From Pseudomonas taetrolens (lineage in GTDB: Bacteria; Pseudomonadota; Gammaproteobacteria; Pseudomonadales; Pseudomonadaceae), in assembly GCF_900475285.1 (NCBI RefSeq), contig NZ_LS483370.1:2246001-2310000 (forward strand): a stretch of 64,000 nucleotides of DNA, given 5' to 3'. The notes below the pieces were generated by a model that was not told the DNA's origin, made no database searches, and was given only the letters and a program-made list of their open reading frames with translations. The translations under genes were made by a program, and so were the position numbers. Shown piece by piece: positions 1 through 7,421 of this stretch; within the stretch, counting starts at the first letter, position 1; every line of letters starts with the position of its first letter.

Positions 1-471
1 GGGCTGATGCTGGCCTGGGTGTGCGATCTGATCGTCGCCAGCGACGATGCGTTTTTCCAGGACCCGGTGGTGCGCATGGGGATACCGGGGGTTGAGTACT
101 TTGCTCACCCCTACGAACTCAACCCGCGCATTGCCAAGGAATTCCTGTTCACCGGAGACCGGATGAGCGCTGGGCGCGCTTATCAAATGGGCATGGTCAA
201 CCGTCTGTTTGCCCGGGACGAGCTGGAGGCGGGGACCTATGCGCTGGCGGCAGCGATTGCCAAACAGCCACGCATGGGGTTGGCCCTGACCAAGCAGGCG
301 ATCAATCATGTCGAGGACTTGCAGGGCAAGCGGACAGCGATGGACGCGGTATTTGCCTGGCATCACTTTGCCCATAGCCATAACGAGTTGCTCTCGGGTG
401 ACAAGCTTGGCGGCTATGACGCCAAGGGCATGGCCGAGGCCAACAAGGCGGCTGCGGGAGAACGTGGATGA
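1..471 (+). CDS. Enoyl-CoA hydratase/isomerase family protein, C-terminal part (cut by window edge)
   Basis: The frame is open from base 1, so the start codon lies outside the window and about 156 residues remain. The visible part has the crotonase core: an ADLIVAS-like strand (CDLIVASDDAFF), the helix NPRIAKEFLFTGDRMSA, the block GMVNRLFARDEL and a C-terminal helix ALTKQAINH. Family members hydrate or isomerise acyl-CoA thioesters in the cytoplasm; the substrate cannot be told from this fragment. Its stop overlaps the start of the next gene by 4 bases (ATGA), which implies translational coupling with the nitronate monooxygenase. The C-terminal tail AMDAVFAWHHFAHSHNELLS is typical of longer crotonases acting on larger acyl-CoAs, but that is inference. 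Confidence 0.88.
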   Translation, partial: GLMLAWVCDLIVASDDAFFQDPVVRMGIPGVEYFAHPYELNPRIAKEFLFTGDRMSAGRAYQMGMVNRLFARDELEAGTYALAAAIAKQPRMGLALTKQAINHVEDLQGKRTAMDAVFAWHHFAHSHNELLSGDKLGGYDAKGMAEANKAAAGERG

Positions 472-1541
472 GCGAATATTTACAAACAGCGCTGACCGAG
501 GCGCTGGGTTGCCGCTATCCCATCGTGCAAACCGCGATGGGTTGGGTGGCGGATGCCAATCTGGTGGTCGCCAGCACGCGGGCCGGAGCCTTTGGCTTTT
601 TGGCCGGAGCCACGATTGCTACCGATGCGCTGGAGGCAGAAATCCAGCGCGTGATTGAAGCCACCGGCGGCAGCAACTTCGGCCTGAATTTTCATATGTT
701 TCAGGAGAACGCGGCGCAATGCGTCGACCTGGCCATTGAATACCGTTTGCGTGCCGTGAGTTATGGCCGCGGCCCGGATCGTCAGACCATCGACCGCTTT
801 AAAAAGGCCGGGGTGCTGTGTATTCCGACCGTGGGCGCGGTCAAGCATGCGGTCAAGGCGGTTGAGCTGGGGGCCGACATGATCACCGTGCAGGGGGGCG
901 AAGGGGGCGGCCATACCGGCGGCGTACCGAGCACCATTTTGCTGCCGCAGGTGCTGGATGCCGTAGGCGTCCCGGTGATCGCGGCCGGTGGTTATTCCAC
1001 TGGCCGTGGTCTGGCCGGGGCGTTGGCCACGGGGGCTGCCGGGATTGCCATGGGGACGCGGTTCTTGATGACCCGCGAATCGCCCACGCCCCTTGCGACA
1101 CTGGAGCGTTACGTAAAGGTCGCCGACCCGCAGCAGATCCGGGTGACCACAGCGGTGGATGGCATGCGCCACCGAATGATCGAGAACGCGTTTATCAATC
1201 GCCTGGAAAAAGCCAGCGCCTTTGGCCGCCTGCGCATCGCCCTGGGGAGTGCCTGGCAATGGAAGCAACAGACCGGCATGAGCCTGGGCCACATGCTCAG
1301 CGTGTTTGCGCAGTCGGTGAAGGAAGATCCGGGGGCGTTGTCGCAGACCGTAATGGCGGCCAACCAGCCGGTGTTATTACAGCGTTCGATGGTGGACGGT
1401 GTCCCTGACGAAGGGATTTTGCCTTGCGGCCAGGTGGCGGCGGCGATTGGCGAACTGAAAAGCTGCCAGGCACTGATCGAAGACATGGTGCAAGAGGCTG
1501 AACGGTGTTTGCGGGCGGTCGCTGCCCGCCACGCCGTGTAG
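468..1541 (+). CDS. Nitronate monooxygenase (2-nitropropane dioxygenase family, FMN-dependent)
   Basis: This 357-residue TIM-barrel flavoenzyme starts YLQTALTEALGCRYPIVQTAMG and carries the phosphate-binding glycine-rich motif GGEGGGHTGG, followed by PVIAAGGYSTGRGLAGALATGA and GIAMGTRFLMTRES, the usual FMN-binding blocks of the NPD family. Family members oxidise propionate-3-nitronate or related nitronates. Members beside enoyl-CoA hydratases are often annotated as enoyl-reductase-like, so the true substrate is open. The ATG overlaps the preceding stop (ATGA), so the two genes are co-transcribed. It faces the minus-strand oxidoreductase across a short gap holding a REP-like hairpin. Confidence 0.88.
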   Translation: MSEYLQTALTEALGCRYPIVQTAMGWVADANLVVASTRAGAFGFLAGATIATDALEAEIQRVIEATGGSNFGLNFHMFQENAAQCVDLAIEYRLRAVSYGRGPDRQTIDRFKKAGVLCIPTVGAVKHAVKAVELGADMITVQGGEGGGHTGGVPSTILLPQVLDAVGVPVIAAGGYSTGRGLAGALATGAAGIAMGTRFLMTRESPTPLATLERYVKVADPQQIRVTTAVDGMRHRMIENAFINRLEKASAFGRLRIALGSAWQWKQQTGMSLGHMLSVFAQSVKEDPGALSQTVMAANQPVLLQRSMVDGVPDEGILPCGQVAAAIGELKSCQALIEDMVQEAERCLRAVAARHAV

Positions 1542-1553
1542 CGCCCTCAGCAT

Positions 1554-1582
1554 GCTCGCGATGACGCGCCGTCACCGCGAGC
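1554..1582. repeat. REP-like hairpin between convergent genes
   Basis: The outer arms GCTCGCG and CGCGAGC enclose inner arms TGACG and CGTCA around a 3-base loop, giving a 12-pair stem with one mismatch. It sits in the 51-base gap between two converging stops. Either a repetitive extragenic palindrome or a bidirectional terminator would fit; there is no T-run. Confidence 0.55.
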
Positions 1583-1592
1583 CAAGGCCAGG

Positions 1593-2699
1593 TTACAGCG
1601 TTACCCAGCGCTGCTCCTGCGCCGCTACGCGAATGGCGCTGGCCAGGCGTTCGACCTGCCAGGCCTCTTCAAAGTCAGGGCCTGGAGCCGGTTGACCGGT
1701 ACAGGCCTGGATTACCGCATGGACTTCCAGGGTTTTCAGTTCGTTGTAGCCCAGTTGATGGCCTGCGGCCGGACTGAAAGCGGCATAACCGGGCAATGCC
1801 GGCCCCGCCAGCAGCCGCTCGAATCCGCCTTGCCCCTGTTTGCACAGTTGCAGCTCATTCAAGCGTTCCTGGTCGAATTTCAGGGTGCCCAGGGTGCCGC
1901 TGATTTCAAAGCTCAAATGATTTTTGTAGCCGTGCTTGAGCCAGCTGCTGCTGAACGTGCCGCGTGCGCCATTGCTAAAACGCAACAGGGCGTGGGTCTG
2001 ATCATCCACTGCAATGTCGCGCAGCTCGCTGCTGTTGAGGGTGGCTGGGCGTTGCGGGTGAACGGTCTGGCTATCGGCGCACACGGCTTCAATATCGCCC
2101 ACCAGATAACGCGCCATGGCCAGCAAGTGGCTGCCCAGATCCGCCAATGCTCCCCCGGCGTGACCGGGCTCGCAGCGCCATGACCAGGGCAGGTTCGCAT
2201 CGGCCATGAAGTCTTCGCTGAACTCACCCTGAAAGCTGATGATGCGACCCAGATCGCCGCGTTCGATCATCTGCTGCGCCAGTACCAGCATCGGGTTGTG
2301 CTGGTAGTTGTAGCCGACCCGGGTGACCACGCCTGCGGTTCGGGCCGCCAGACGCATCTGATCGGCCTGCTCAAGGCTTACGGCCAGGGGTTTTTCACAG
2401 TACACGGCCTTGCCCGCCGCGATGGCCGCCATGGCCATGGGGAAGTGCAGGTGATTGGGGGTGGTGATGGCGACCAGATCAACCTTGGGGTCGGTAATCA
2501 GCTGTTGCCAGTCATTGTGGGCGCGCTCAAAACCCCAGGCGGTCGCGCAGTGCCGGGCACGTTCAGCATCGGCATCGGACACCGCCGCCAGATGCAACTG
2601 CACCGGGAGTTCGAATGCCGCGCTGACGTTGCGAAACGCCAGCGCGTGGGCACGGCCCATAAAGCCGGTGCCAATCAAGCCTATTCCAAGTTGACGCAT
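1593..2699 (-). CDS. Gfo/Idh/MocA family NAD(P)-dependent oxidoreductase
   Basis: This is a 368-residue protein. The N-terminal Rossmann fold is clear from GIGLIGTGFMGRAHALAF, the TTPNHLHFP strand and the signature EKPLAVSLEQAD with its conserved E-K-P. The C-terminal half (from about residue 130, GYNYQHNPM onward) is the substrate-binding beta-sheet domain, containing GGALADLGSHL with the usual aspartate and histidine. Such enzymes oxidise or reduce sugars and cyclitols, for example inositol dehydrogenase; no substrate can be assigned. The ATG at 2699 has AAAGGATCC upstream as ribosome-binding site. It is transcribed alone, with an AT-rich leader that holds an inverted repeat. Confidence 0.88.
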   Translation of the reverse strand: MRQLGIGLIGTGFMGRAHALAFRNVSAAFELPVQLHLAAVSDADAERARHCATAWGFERAHNDWQQLITDPKVDLVAITTPNHLHFPMAMAAIAAGKAVYCEKPLAVSLEQADQMRLAARTAGVVTRVGYNYQHNPMLVLAQQMIERGDLGRIISFQGEFSEDFMADANLPWSWRCEPGHAGGALADLGSHLLAMARYLVGDIEAVCADSQTVHPQRPATLNSSELRDIAVDDQTHALLRFSNGARGTFSSSWLKHGYKNHLSFEISGTLGTLKFDQERLNELQLCKQGQGGFERLLAGPALPGYAAFSPAAGHQLGYNELKTLEVHAVIQACTGQPAPGPDFEEAWQVERLASAIRVAAQEQRWVTL

Positions 2700-2742
2700 C
2701 GCCAGGATCCTTTGGATTATTATTTTCAGGAAGGCTATTTAT

Positions 2743-2756
2743 GGAATAAATATTCC
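2743..2756 (-). promoter_or_regulatory. Candidate operator: perfect inverted repeat GGAATA-AA-TATTCC
   Basis: Six-base arms with a two-base centre lie 44 bases upstream of the oxidoreductase start, in the most AT-rich part of this end of the window. The spacing suits a repressor site overlapping a promoter. The regulator is unknown and none is encoded next to it. Confidence 0.4.
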
Positions 2757-2818
2757 GTATTTGCAATGCCTGGAAATTAATATTCATCGGGGCCGGGTCA
2801 CTGCCGCAGATTGCCGGA

Positions 2819-3586
2819 TCAGGAGAGGTATCCGCCGTCCACATTCAACGAAACGCCAGTGGTATAGCTTGACGCATCGCTGGCCAGGTACAACACCGCA
2901 CCGGCCATTTCTTCGGGGGCGGCGACGCGTTTCAGCGGGATGTGTTGCAGCGCGGCATTGAGGATGGCGTCATTCTTGACCAGCGCCGAGGCGAATCGGG
3001 TGTCGGTCAGGCCCGGAAGCAAAGCGTTGCAGCGGATACCGAAGGGCGCGCATTCCTTGGCAAACACTTTGGTCATGTTGATGACCGCAGCCTTGGTCAT
3101 CGAGTACACGCCCTGAAACTCCCCGGGTGAAACGCCGTTGATCGAGGCCACGTTGATGATGCTGCCGCCCTGATGTTCACGCATCAGCTTGCCGGCTTCG
3201 ACGGACATAAAGAAATAGCCGCGAATGTTCACATCCACGGTCTTCTGGAATGCGCCGGGATCAGTGTCCAGTACGTTACAGAACTGCGGGTTGGTGGCGG
3301 CGTTATTGACCAGAATATCGAGGCGGCCGAAGTCCTGGCGAATCCGCGAAAAGGCCTGGGTGATGTGTTCCATTTCGCCGATATGGCAAGCAATGGCCGT
3401 GGCTTTTCCACCTTCGGCGATGATGGCGTCGGCCACGGCCTGGCAGCCTTCGAGCTTGCGGCTGGAGACAATGACATGGGCACCTTGCTGGGCCAGCAGT
3501 TTGGCGATGGCTTCGCCGATACCGCGACTGGCACCGGAAACCAAGGCAATTTTGCCTTCCAGATCGAACAGTTGGGTCTTGGACAT
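2819..3586 (-). CDS. SDR family NAD(P)-dependent oxidoreductase
   Basis: This is a classical short-chain dehydrogenase of 255 residues. It has the cofactor motif GASRGIGEAIA (residues 18-28), NNAAT (94-98) and the catalytic set Ser148, Tyr161 and Lys165 in SINGV...YSMTK, and ends YTTGVSLNVDGGYLS. It probably oxidises a hydroxyacyl or alcohol substrate with NAD(P) in the cytoplasm. The ATG at 3586 is preceded by CCAGGAGTC. Only 22 bases separate it from the phosphotransferase gene upstream, so the two form an operon. In other genomes such SDRs accompany APH-type kinases and acyl-CoA dehydrogenases in lipid degradation clusters; the acyl-CoA dehydrogenase is not visible here. Confidence 0.9.
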   Translation of the reverse strand: MSKTQLFDLEGKIALVSGASRGIGEAIAKLLAQQGAHVIVSSRKLEGCQAVADAIIAEGGKATAIACHIGEMEHITQAFSRIRQDFGRLDILVNNAATNPQFCNVLDTDPGAFQKTVDVNIRGYFFMSVEAGKLMREHQGGSIINVASINGVSPGEFQGVYSMTKAAVINMTKVFAKECAPFGIRCNALLPGLTDTRFASALVKNDAILNAALQHIPLKRVAAPEEMAGAVLYLASDASSYTTGVSLNVDGGYLS

Positions 3587-3608
3587 GCTGACTCCTGGGT
3601 GAACGGGT

Positions 3609-4667
3609 TTAACGGCGAATGACCTTGAGGCTCATCTGCTCCAGCAGCGCGTTCATCTGCACGAACGATGCGAAGCGCGGATCCCGGGTCTGGCCGTGGT
3701 AGAAGCGGTAGTAGATTTGCTGAACGATACCGGCCAGGCGGAACAGGCCGTAGGTGTAATAAAAGTCGTAGTTGTCGATCCTGTTGCCTGAACGTTCGGC
3801 GTAATAGTCGACGAATTCACGGCGGGTCAACATGCCCGGAGCATTGCTCGGTTGACGCCGCAATTGCTGGAACGGAGCCGGGTCGTCTGCCTCGACCCAG
3901 TAGGCGAGGGTGTTGCCCAGATCCATCAGCGGGTCGCCCAGGGTGGTCAGCTCCCAGTCCAGGACCCCGATGATGCGCATCGGGTCCTGCGGGTCCAGGA
4001 TCACGTTATCGAAGCGGTAATCGTTGTGCACCAGGGCGGATTTCGGGTGGTCGGCCGGCATATTCGACCTGAGCCAGTCCTTAACGGCTTCCCAATGAGG
4101 CGCATCCGGAGTCCGGGCCTGTTCATAGCGCTCGCACCAGCCATTGATCTGGCGTTGCACATAGCCTTGGGGCTTGCCCAGGTCGCCCAGGCCGCAGGCG
4201 TGGTAGTCAACTTGATGCAGCTCAACCAGGGTGTCGATAAATCCCCGGCACAGATCGCGGGTAGCTGCGGGCCCGAGGTCAAGTTCGGGCGGCAGGTCGG
4301 CGCGCAAGATAATGCCTTTGACCCGCTCCATGACATAGAACTCGCTGCCGATCAGGGTGTCATCGGTGCAATGGAGGTAGGCCTGCGGGCAGTAGGGGAA
4401 CGCCTGCTTGAGTTGATTGAGAATGCGGAACTCGCGGCCCATGTCGTGGGCCGACCTGGCTTTATGGCCAAAGGGCGGGCGGCGCAGCACCAGTTCACGA
4501 TCCGGGTATTCAAGCAGGTAGGTCAGGTTGGATGCACCGCCGGGGAACTGGCTGATCACGGGCTTGCCCGCCAGCATCGGGATGTGGGCCTTGAGGTATG
4601 CATCTATCCGGGCGGCGTCAAGCTCTTCACCTGTGCGGATGTGGGTGGACGAATCGGTAAGCGCCAT
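3609..4667 (-). CDS. Phosphotransferase family protein (APH/ACAD10-11 kinase-like)
   Basis: This 352-residue protein has an aminoglycoside-phosphotransferase fold. It shows the catalytic loop HNDYRFDNVILD and the metal-binding block GVLDWELTTLGDPLMDLGN. The N-terminal ISQFPGGASNLTYLL and VLRRPP match the kinase domain of mammalian ACAD10/ACAD11, which phosphorylate 4-hydroxyacyl-CoAs for breakdown. That role is inferred by family. It is the first gene of the operon with the SDR, and the ATG at 4667 has AGAGATAG upstream. It is not likely to be an antibiotic-resistance gene, because the sequence belongs to the fatty-acid associated branch. Confidence 0.88.
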   Translation of the reverse strand: MALTDSSTHIRTGEELDAARIDAYLKAHIPMLAGKPVISQFPGGASNLTYLLEYPDRELVLRRPPFGHKARSAHDMGREFRILNQLKQAFPYCPQAYLHCTDDTLIGSEFYVMERVKGIILRADLPPELDLGPAATRDLCRGFIDTLVELHQVDYHACGLGDLGKPQGYVQRQINGWCERYEQARTPDAPHWEAVKDWLRSNMPADHPKSALVHNDYRFDNVILDPQDPMRIIGVLDWELTTLGDPLMDLGNTLAYWVEADDPAPFQQLRRQPSNAPGMLTRREFVDYYAERSGNRIDNYDFYYTYGLFRLAGIVQQIYYRFYHGQTRDPRFASFVQMNALLEQMSLKVIRR

Positions 4668-4814
4668 GTCTATCTCTTCTGCTTATTCTTGGGGCCTGAG
4701 AACATTCGCTAATCTAATGGGCCTCCCGAACCTCGACAAGCCGGCGACGGCCTTAATAGGCCGGGGTGTTAGTGGTCGATCAACCTCCTTGATAGCCCCT
4801 CAGTGAAGCGCAGG

Positions 4815-4850
4815 CAAAAAAAAACCGAAGCGCGTGGGCCTCGGTTTTGG
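4815..4850 (-). terminator. Rho-independent terminator of the SCP2 gene
   Basis: Reading the minus strand, AACCGA and TCGGTT arms (4841-4846 and 4823-4828) are followed by a run of nine T (plus-strand A at 4816-4824). It lies just after the SCP2 stop at 4865. Confidence 0.85.
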
Positions 4851-4864
4851 GTGCCGCGTGTGGC

Positions 4865-5179
4865 TTAGGCCGGGAACAGGTCGCTCAGCTTCATTGCCAG
4901 CATCATGTCGCCTTCAGCGCGCAGTTTGCCGCCCATGAAGGCCTGCATGCCGTCAGTCTCGCCGCTGACGATGTCTTTCAGGGTGTCGCCGTCCATGACC
5001 AGAGTCACTTGAGCGTCCGGGTTTTCACCTTCTTGCAGTTCGCAGGTGTTGTCTTTGACGATCAGCGAGAAGTGCTTGGAGTCATCGATGCGAAAACCGA
5101 ATACCAGGTCCAGGCCCGCAGCAGCGGCTGGGTTGAATTTGGCTTTCATTGCTTGAACGGCATCAGCTACAGAAGTCAT
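4865..5179 (-). CDS. SCP2 sterol-binding domain protein
   Basis: This small cytoplasmic protein of 104 residues consists only of an SCP2 domain: AMKAKFNPAAAAGLDLVFGF, then DAQVTLVMDGDTLKDIVSGE and the C-terminal GGKLRAEGDMMLAMKLSDLF. The fold binds long acyl chains or acyl-CoA, so it is likely a lipid carrier working with the neighbouring acyl-CoA enzymes. Length and order match single-domain bacterial SCP2 proteins. It lies 56 bases downstream of the histidine phosphatase on the same strand and ends at a clear terminator. Confidence 0.9.
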   Translation of the reverse strand: MTSVADAVQAMKAKFNPAAAAGLDLVFGFRIDDSKHFSLIVKDNTCELQEGENPDAQVTLVMDGDTLKDIVSGETDGMQAFMGGKLRAEGDMMLAMKLSDLFPA

Positions 5180-5235
5180 GGTTCGATCCTTTATAGGGTG
5201 AGTTACAGCGACCCGAAGGGCGCGTTTGCCATCGC

Positions 5236-5946
5236 TTATCGGTAGGTGATCAGTGATGGCGTCTTCAACAGCTGCAGATGCAAATGACTGTTGAAGGAAG
5301 CCAGGGTGACCTCGTCGCCGTGGTACTTGAGGTGGCTGAGCGAGGTGTTTGCGATCTGCCAGGTCAGCTTGAAGGCTTCGCTGGCGGGAATTCGGGTCAA
5401 CAGATGAAGCAGGGCAGTGATGGTGCCGCCGGAGGTGAATACAGCGATGGATTGCCCGGTATCAGCCTGCTTGAGAAGACGTGTGAGCCCGGCCTGTACC
5501 CGCTCGACAAATCCTGCCCAGCTTTCCAGCCCGGGCGTGTCCCAGTTGCCGCTGATCCAGCGAGCGATGATCAGTTCAAAGATGCGCTGGAACTCCACCG
5601 GATTGTGAACGGCATTGCTCATGGCCGTCAGGGCTTCGGGCTCATCCGGCAACAACCCCGGCAGCAGTCCTTCAAGCACGCCATAGGCGTCAAATTCATT
5701 GAAGGCTGCATCGACTTCCAGCCCGGGAGTGGCCAGGCCTGCGGCACTGAATCGGGCCATGGCATGTCGCGCGGTGTCCTGTTGGCGCGACAGGTCGCCG
5801 GACAGGCAGCGATCGAAGTTCAGGCCAAGATCCAGCAGATGCTGGCCCACGACTTGCGCCTGGCGCACACCCAGCGGCGACAACACATCGTAGTCGTCTG
5901 CACCGAAGGAGGCCTGGCCATGTCTTATCAGATAGATGCTACCCAC
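5236..5946 (-). CDS. Histidine phosphatase family protein
   Basis: The start chosen is GTG at 5946, giving 236 residues that begin MGSIYLIRHGQASF and place the catalytic RHG at residues 8-10. An upstream TTG at 6009 would add 21 residues with no family match. The second conserved block is AVFTSGGTITALLHL, where other family members often have a histidine in the first part. The family covers phosphoglycerate mutases and broad phosphatases; the substrate is unknown. It sits just upstream of the SCP2 gene and both face away from sohB, so they probably share a promoter in the sohB gap. Confidence 0.85.
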   Translation of the reverse strand: MGSIYLIRHGQASFGADDYDVLSPLGVRQAQVVGQHLLDLGLNFDRCLSGDLSRQQDTARHAMARFSAAGLATPGLEVDAAFNEFDAYGVLEGLLPGLLPDEPEALTAMSNAVHNPVEFQRIFELIIARWISGNWDTPGLESWAGFVERVQAGLTRLLKQADTGQSIAVFTSGGTITALLHLLTRIPASEAFKLTWQIANTSLSHLKYHGDEVTLASFNSHLHLQLLKTPSLITYR

Positions 5947-6152
5947 GTCCGCTTCATCCCGGTACGTTGAAAGTCTGGCGAGGTTAGGAGGATGGCAAGG
6001 TACTGTCAATGAAAAAACATACGCTTGTTTGAATTGTGCCGATGCCCTTGTGCGCAGGTGTTTGCCGGCTGGCCGGCAGCGGGTCGCGCCGGTATGCTTG
6101 AGGCCATTGCGCAGCCCTGTCCCGGGGGTTGCTTACGTTCGAAGGAGAGGGT

Positions 6153-7175
6153 GTGGAATTTCTTGCCGAGTACGCCAGTTTTTTGGCCAAAACCGTGACC
6201 CTTGTGGTCGCTATCCTGGTGGTGCTGGTGACCCTTGCGGCCTTGCGCGGCAAAGGGCGTCGCCGCTCTGCGGGGCAATTGCAGATCAGCAACCTGAATG
6301 ACTTCTACAAAGGCCTGCGCGAACGTCTGGAGCAATCACTGCTGAGCAAGGATCAGCTCAAGACACTGCGCAAGCAAACCGCCAAGGCTGACAAGAAGCT
6401 GAAGAAACAACCCGAAGAAAAGCCACGGGTATTCGTGCTGGACTTCGACGGTGATATCAAGGCTTCGGCGACCGAGAGCCTGCGGCACGAAATCACCAGC
6501 CTGCTGACCCTGGCCACCCCGGCGGATGAAGTGGTGCTGCGTCTCGAAAGCGGTGGCGGCATGGTCCACAGCTACGGCCTCGCGTCGTCACAACTGGCAC
6601 GTATTCGCCAGGCCGGTATCCCGCTGACGGTGTGCATCGATAAAGTGGCTGCCAGCGGCGGTTACATGATGGCGTGCATCGGCCAAAAGATTATCAGCGC
6701 ACCTTTTGCCATTCTGGGTTCTATCGGGGTCGTGGCGCAGTTGCCCAACGTTAACCGCTTGCTGAAGAAACACGACATCGATTACGAAGTGCTCACGGCG
6801 GGTGAATACAAACGCACCTTGACGGTGTTTGGCGAAAACACCGAGAAAGGCCGCGAGAAGTTTCAACAGGATCTGGACATCACTCACCAGTTGTTCAAAA
6901 ACTTCGTGGCCAAGTACCGTCCCCAGCTAGCCATTGATGAAGTGGCCACCGGAGAAGTCTGGCTGGGGGTTGCTGCCGTTGACATGAAACTGGTTGATGA
7001 GTTGAAAACCAGCGACGAGTATCTGGCTGAACGGGCCAGGGACGCTCAACTGTTCCACTTGCACTATGCCCAGCGTAAAAGCCTGCAGGAGCGGGTAGGG
7101 CTGGCTGCCAGCCAGTCTGCCGAACGGGTGGCGGACTCGTTGTGGAGCCGTTTGACCCAACAGCGCTTCTGGTGA
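6153..7175 (+). CDS. sohB: Protease SohB, membrane-anchored S49-type peptidase
   Basis: The GTG at 6153, just after GAAGGAGAGG, is preferred over a TTG 24 bases upstream, and gives 340 residues against about 349 in E. coli SohB. The N-terminal segment TVTLVVAILVVLVTLAAL is a membrane anchor, followed by a basic linker. The protease domain carries the serine in VAASGGYMMAC (Ser168) and the lysine in LTAGEYKRTL (Lys220), the Ser-Lys dyad of the S49 family. It acts at the inner membrane, probably on the periplasmic side, in protein quality control. It is monocistronic and ends at a strong hairpin. Confidence 0.92.
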   Translation: MEFLAEYASFLAKTVTLVVAILVVLVTLAALRGKGRRRSAGQLQISNLNDFYKGLRERLEQSLLSKDQLKTLRKQTAKADKKLKKQPEEKPRVFVLDFDGDIKASATESLRHEITSLLTLATPADEVVLRLESGGGMVHSYGLASSQLARIRQAGIPLTVCIDKVAASGGYMMACIGQKIISAPFAILGSIGVVAQLPNVNRLLKKHDIDYEVLTAGEYKRTLTVFGENTEKGREKFQQDLDITHQLFKNFVAKYRPQLAIDEVATGEVWLGVAAVDMKLVDELKTSDEYLAERARDAQLFHLHYAQRKSLQERVGLAASQSAERVADSLWSRLTQQRFW

Positions 7176-7181
7176 TCCATG

Positions 7182-7219
7182 ATCGGCGCCCTTGCGACAC
7201 TTGACGCAAGGGCGCCGAT
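7182..7219 (+). terminator. Strong hairpin after sohB
   Basis: A perfect 15-base inverted repeat (ATCGGCGCCCTTGCG and its complement) with an 8-base loop begins 6 bases after the sohB stop. A weak T-rich stretch follows. Confidence 0.75.
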
Positions 7220-7421
7220 TGACGTTGTTATCGAGGCAACTTGCTAATGGATAACGGCGATTAAAAGTTGTTCGGATGGCATGTTTAAAGTCTGGTGTTA
7301 CTTATATATGCGATTGCCTTTGATTACAGGTGAGTTGCACGCTGACTTGATCGGGTATTCAATTAAATCTCTTTGAACGCTGCGTATACGCTAAAGCCTC
7401 GACATTATTCAGGTTTTAGTC

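Noticed and set aside
480..1292. Long 270-codon open frame antisense to the nitronate monooxygenase
   Set aside because: It mirrors a clear family gene in a GC-rich genome and has no recognisable motif. The same holds for other long antisense frames over metH, mexF, cysI and the NEL genes.
3609..4667. Aminoglycoside-resistance interpretation of the APH-fold protein
   Set aside because: The motifs fit the ACAD10/11-like branch and the neighbours are lipid enzymes, so resistance is not supported.
7220..7421. Search for a type III (hrp) promoter before the first NEL gene
   Set aside because: No GGAAC followed at 15-17 bases by CCAC was found. The second NEL leader has a GGAAC at about 15437 but no matching second half.
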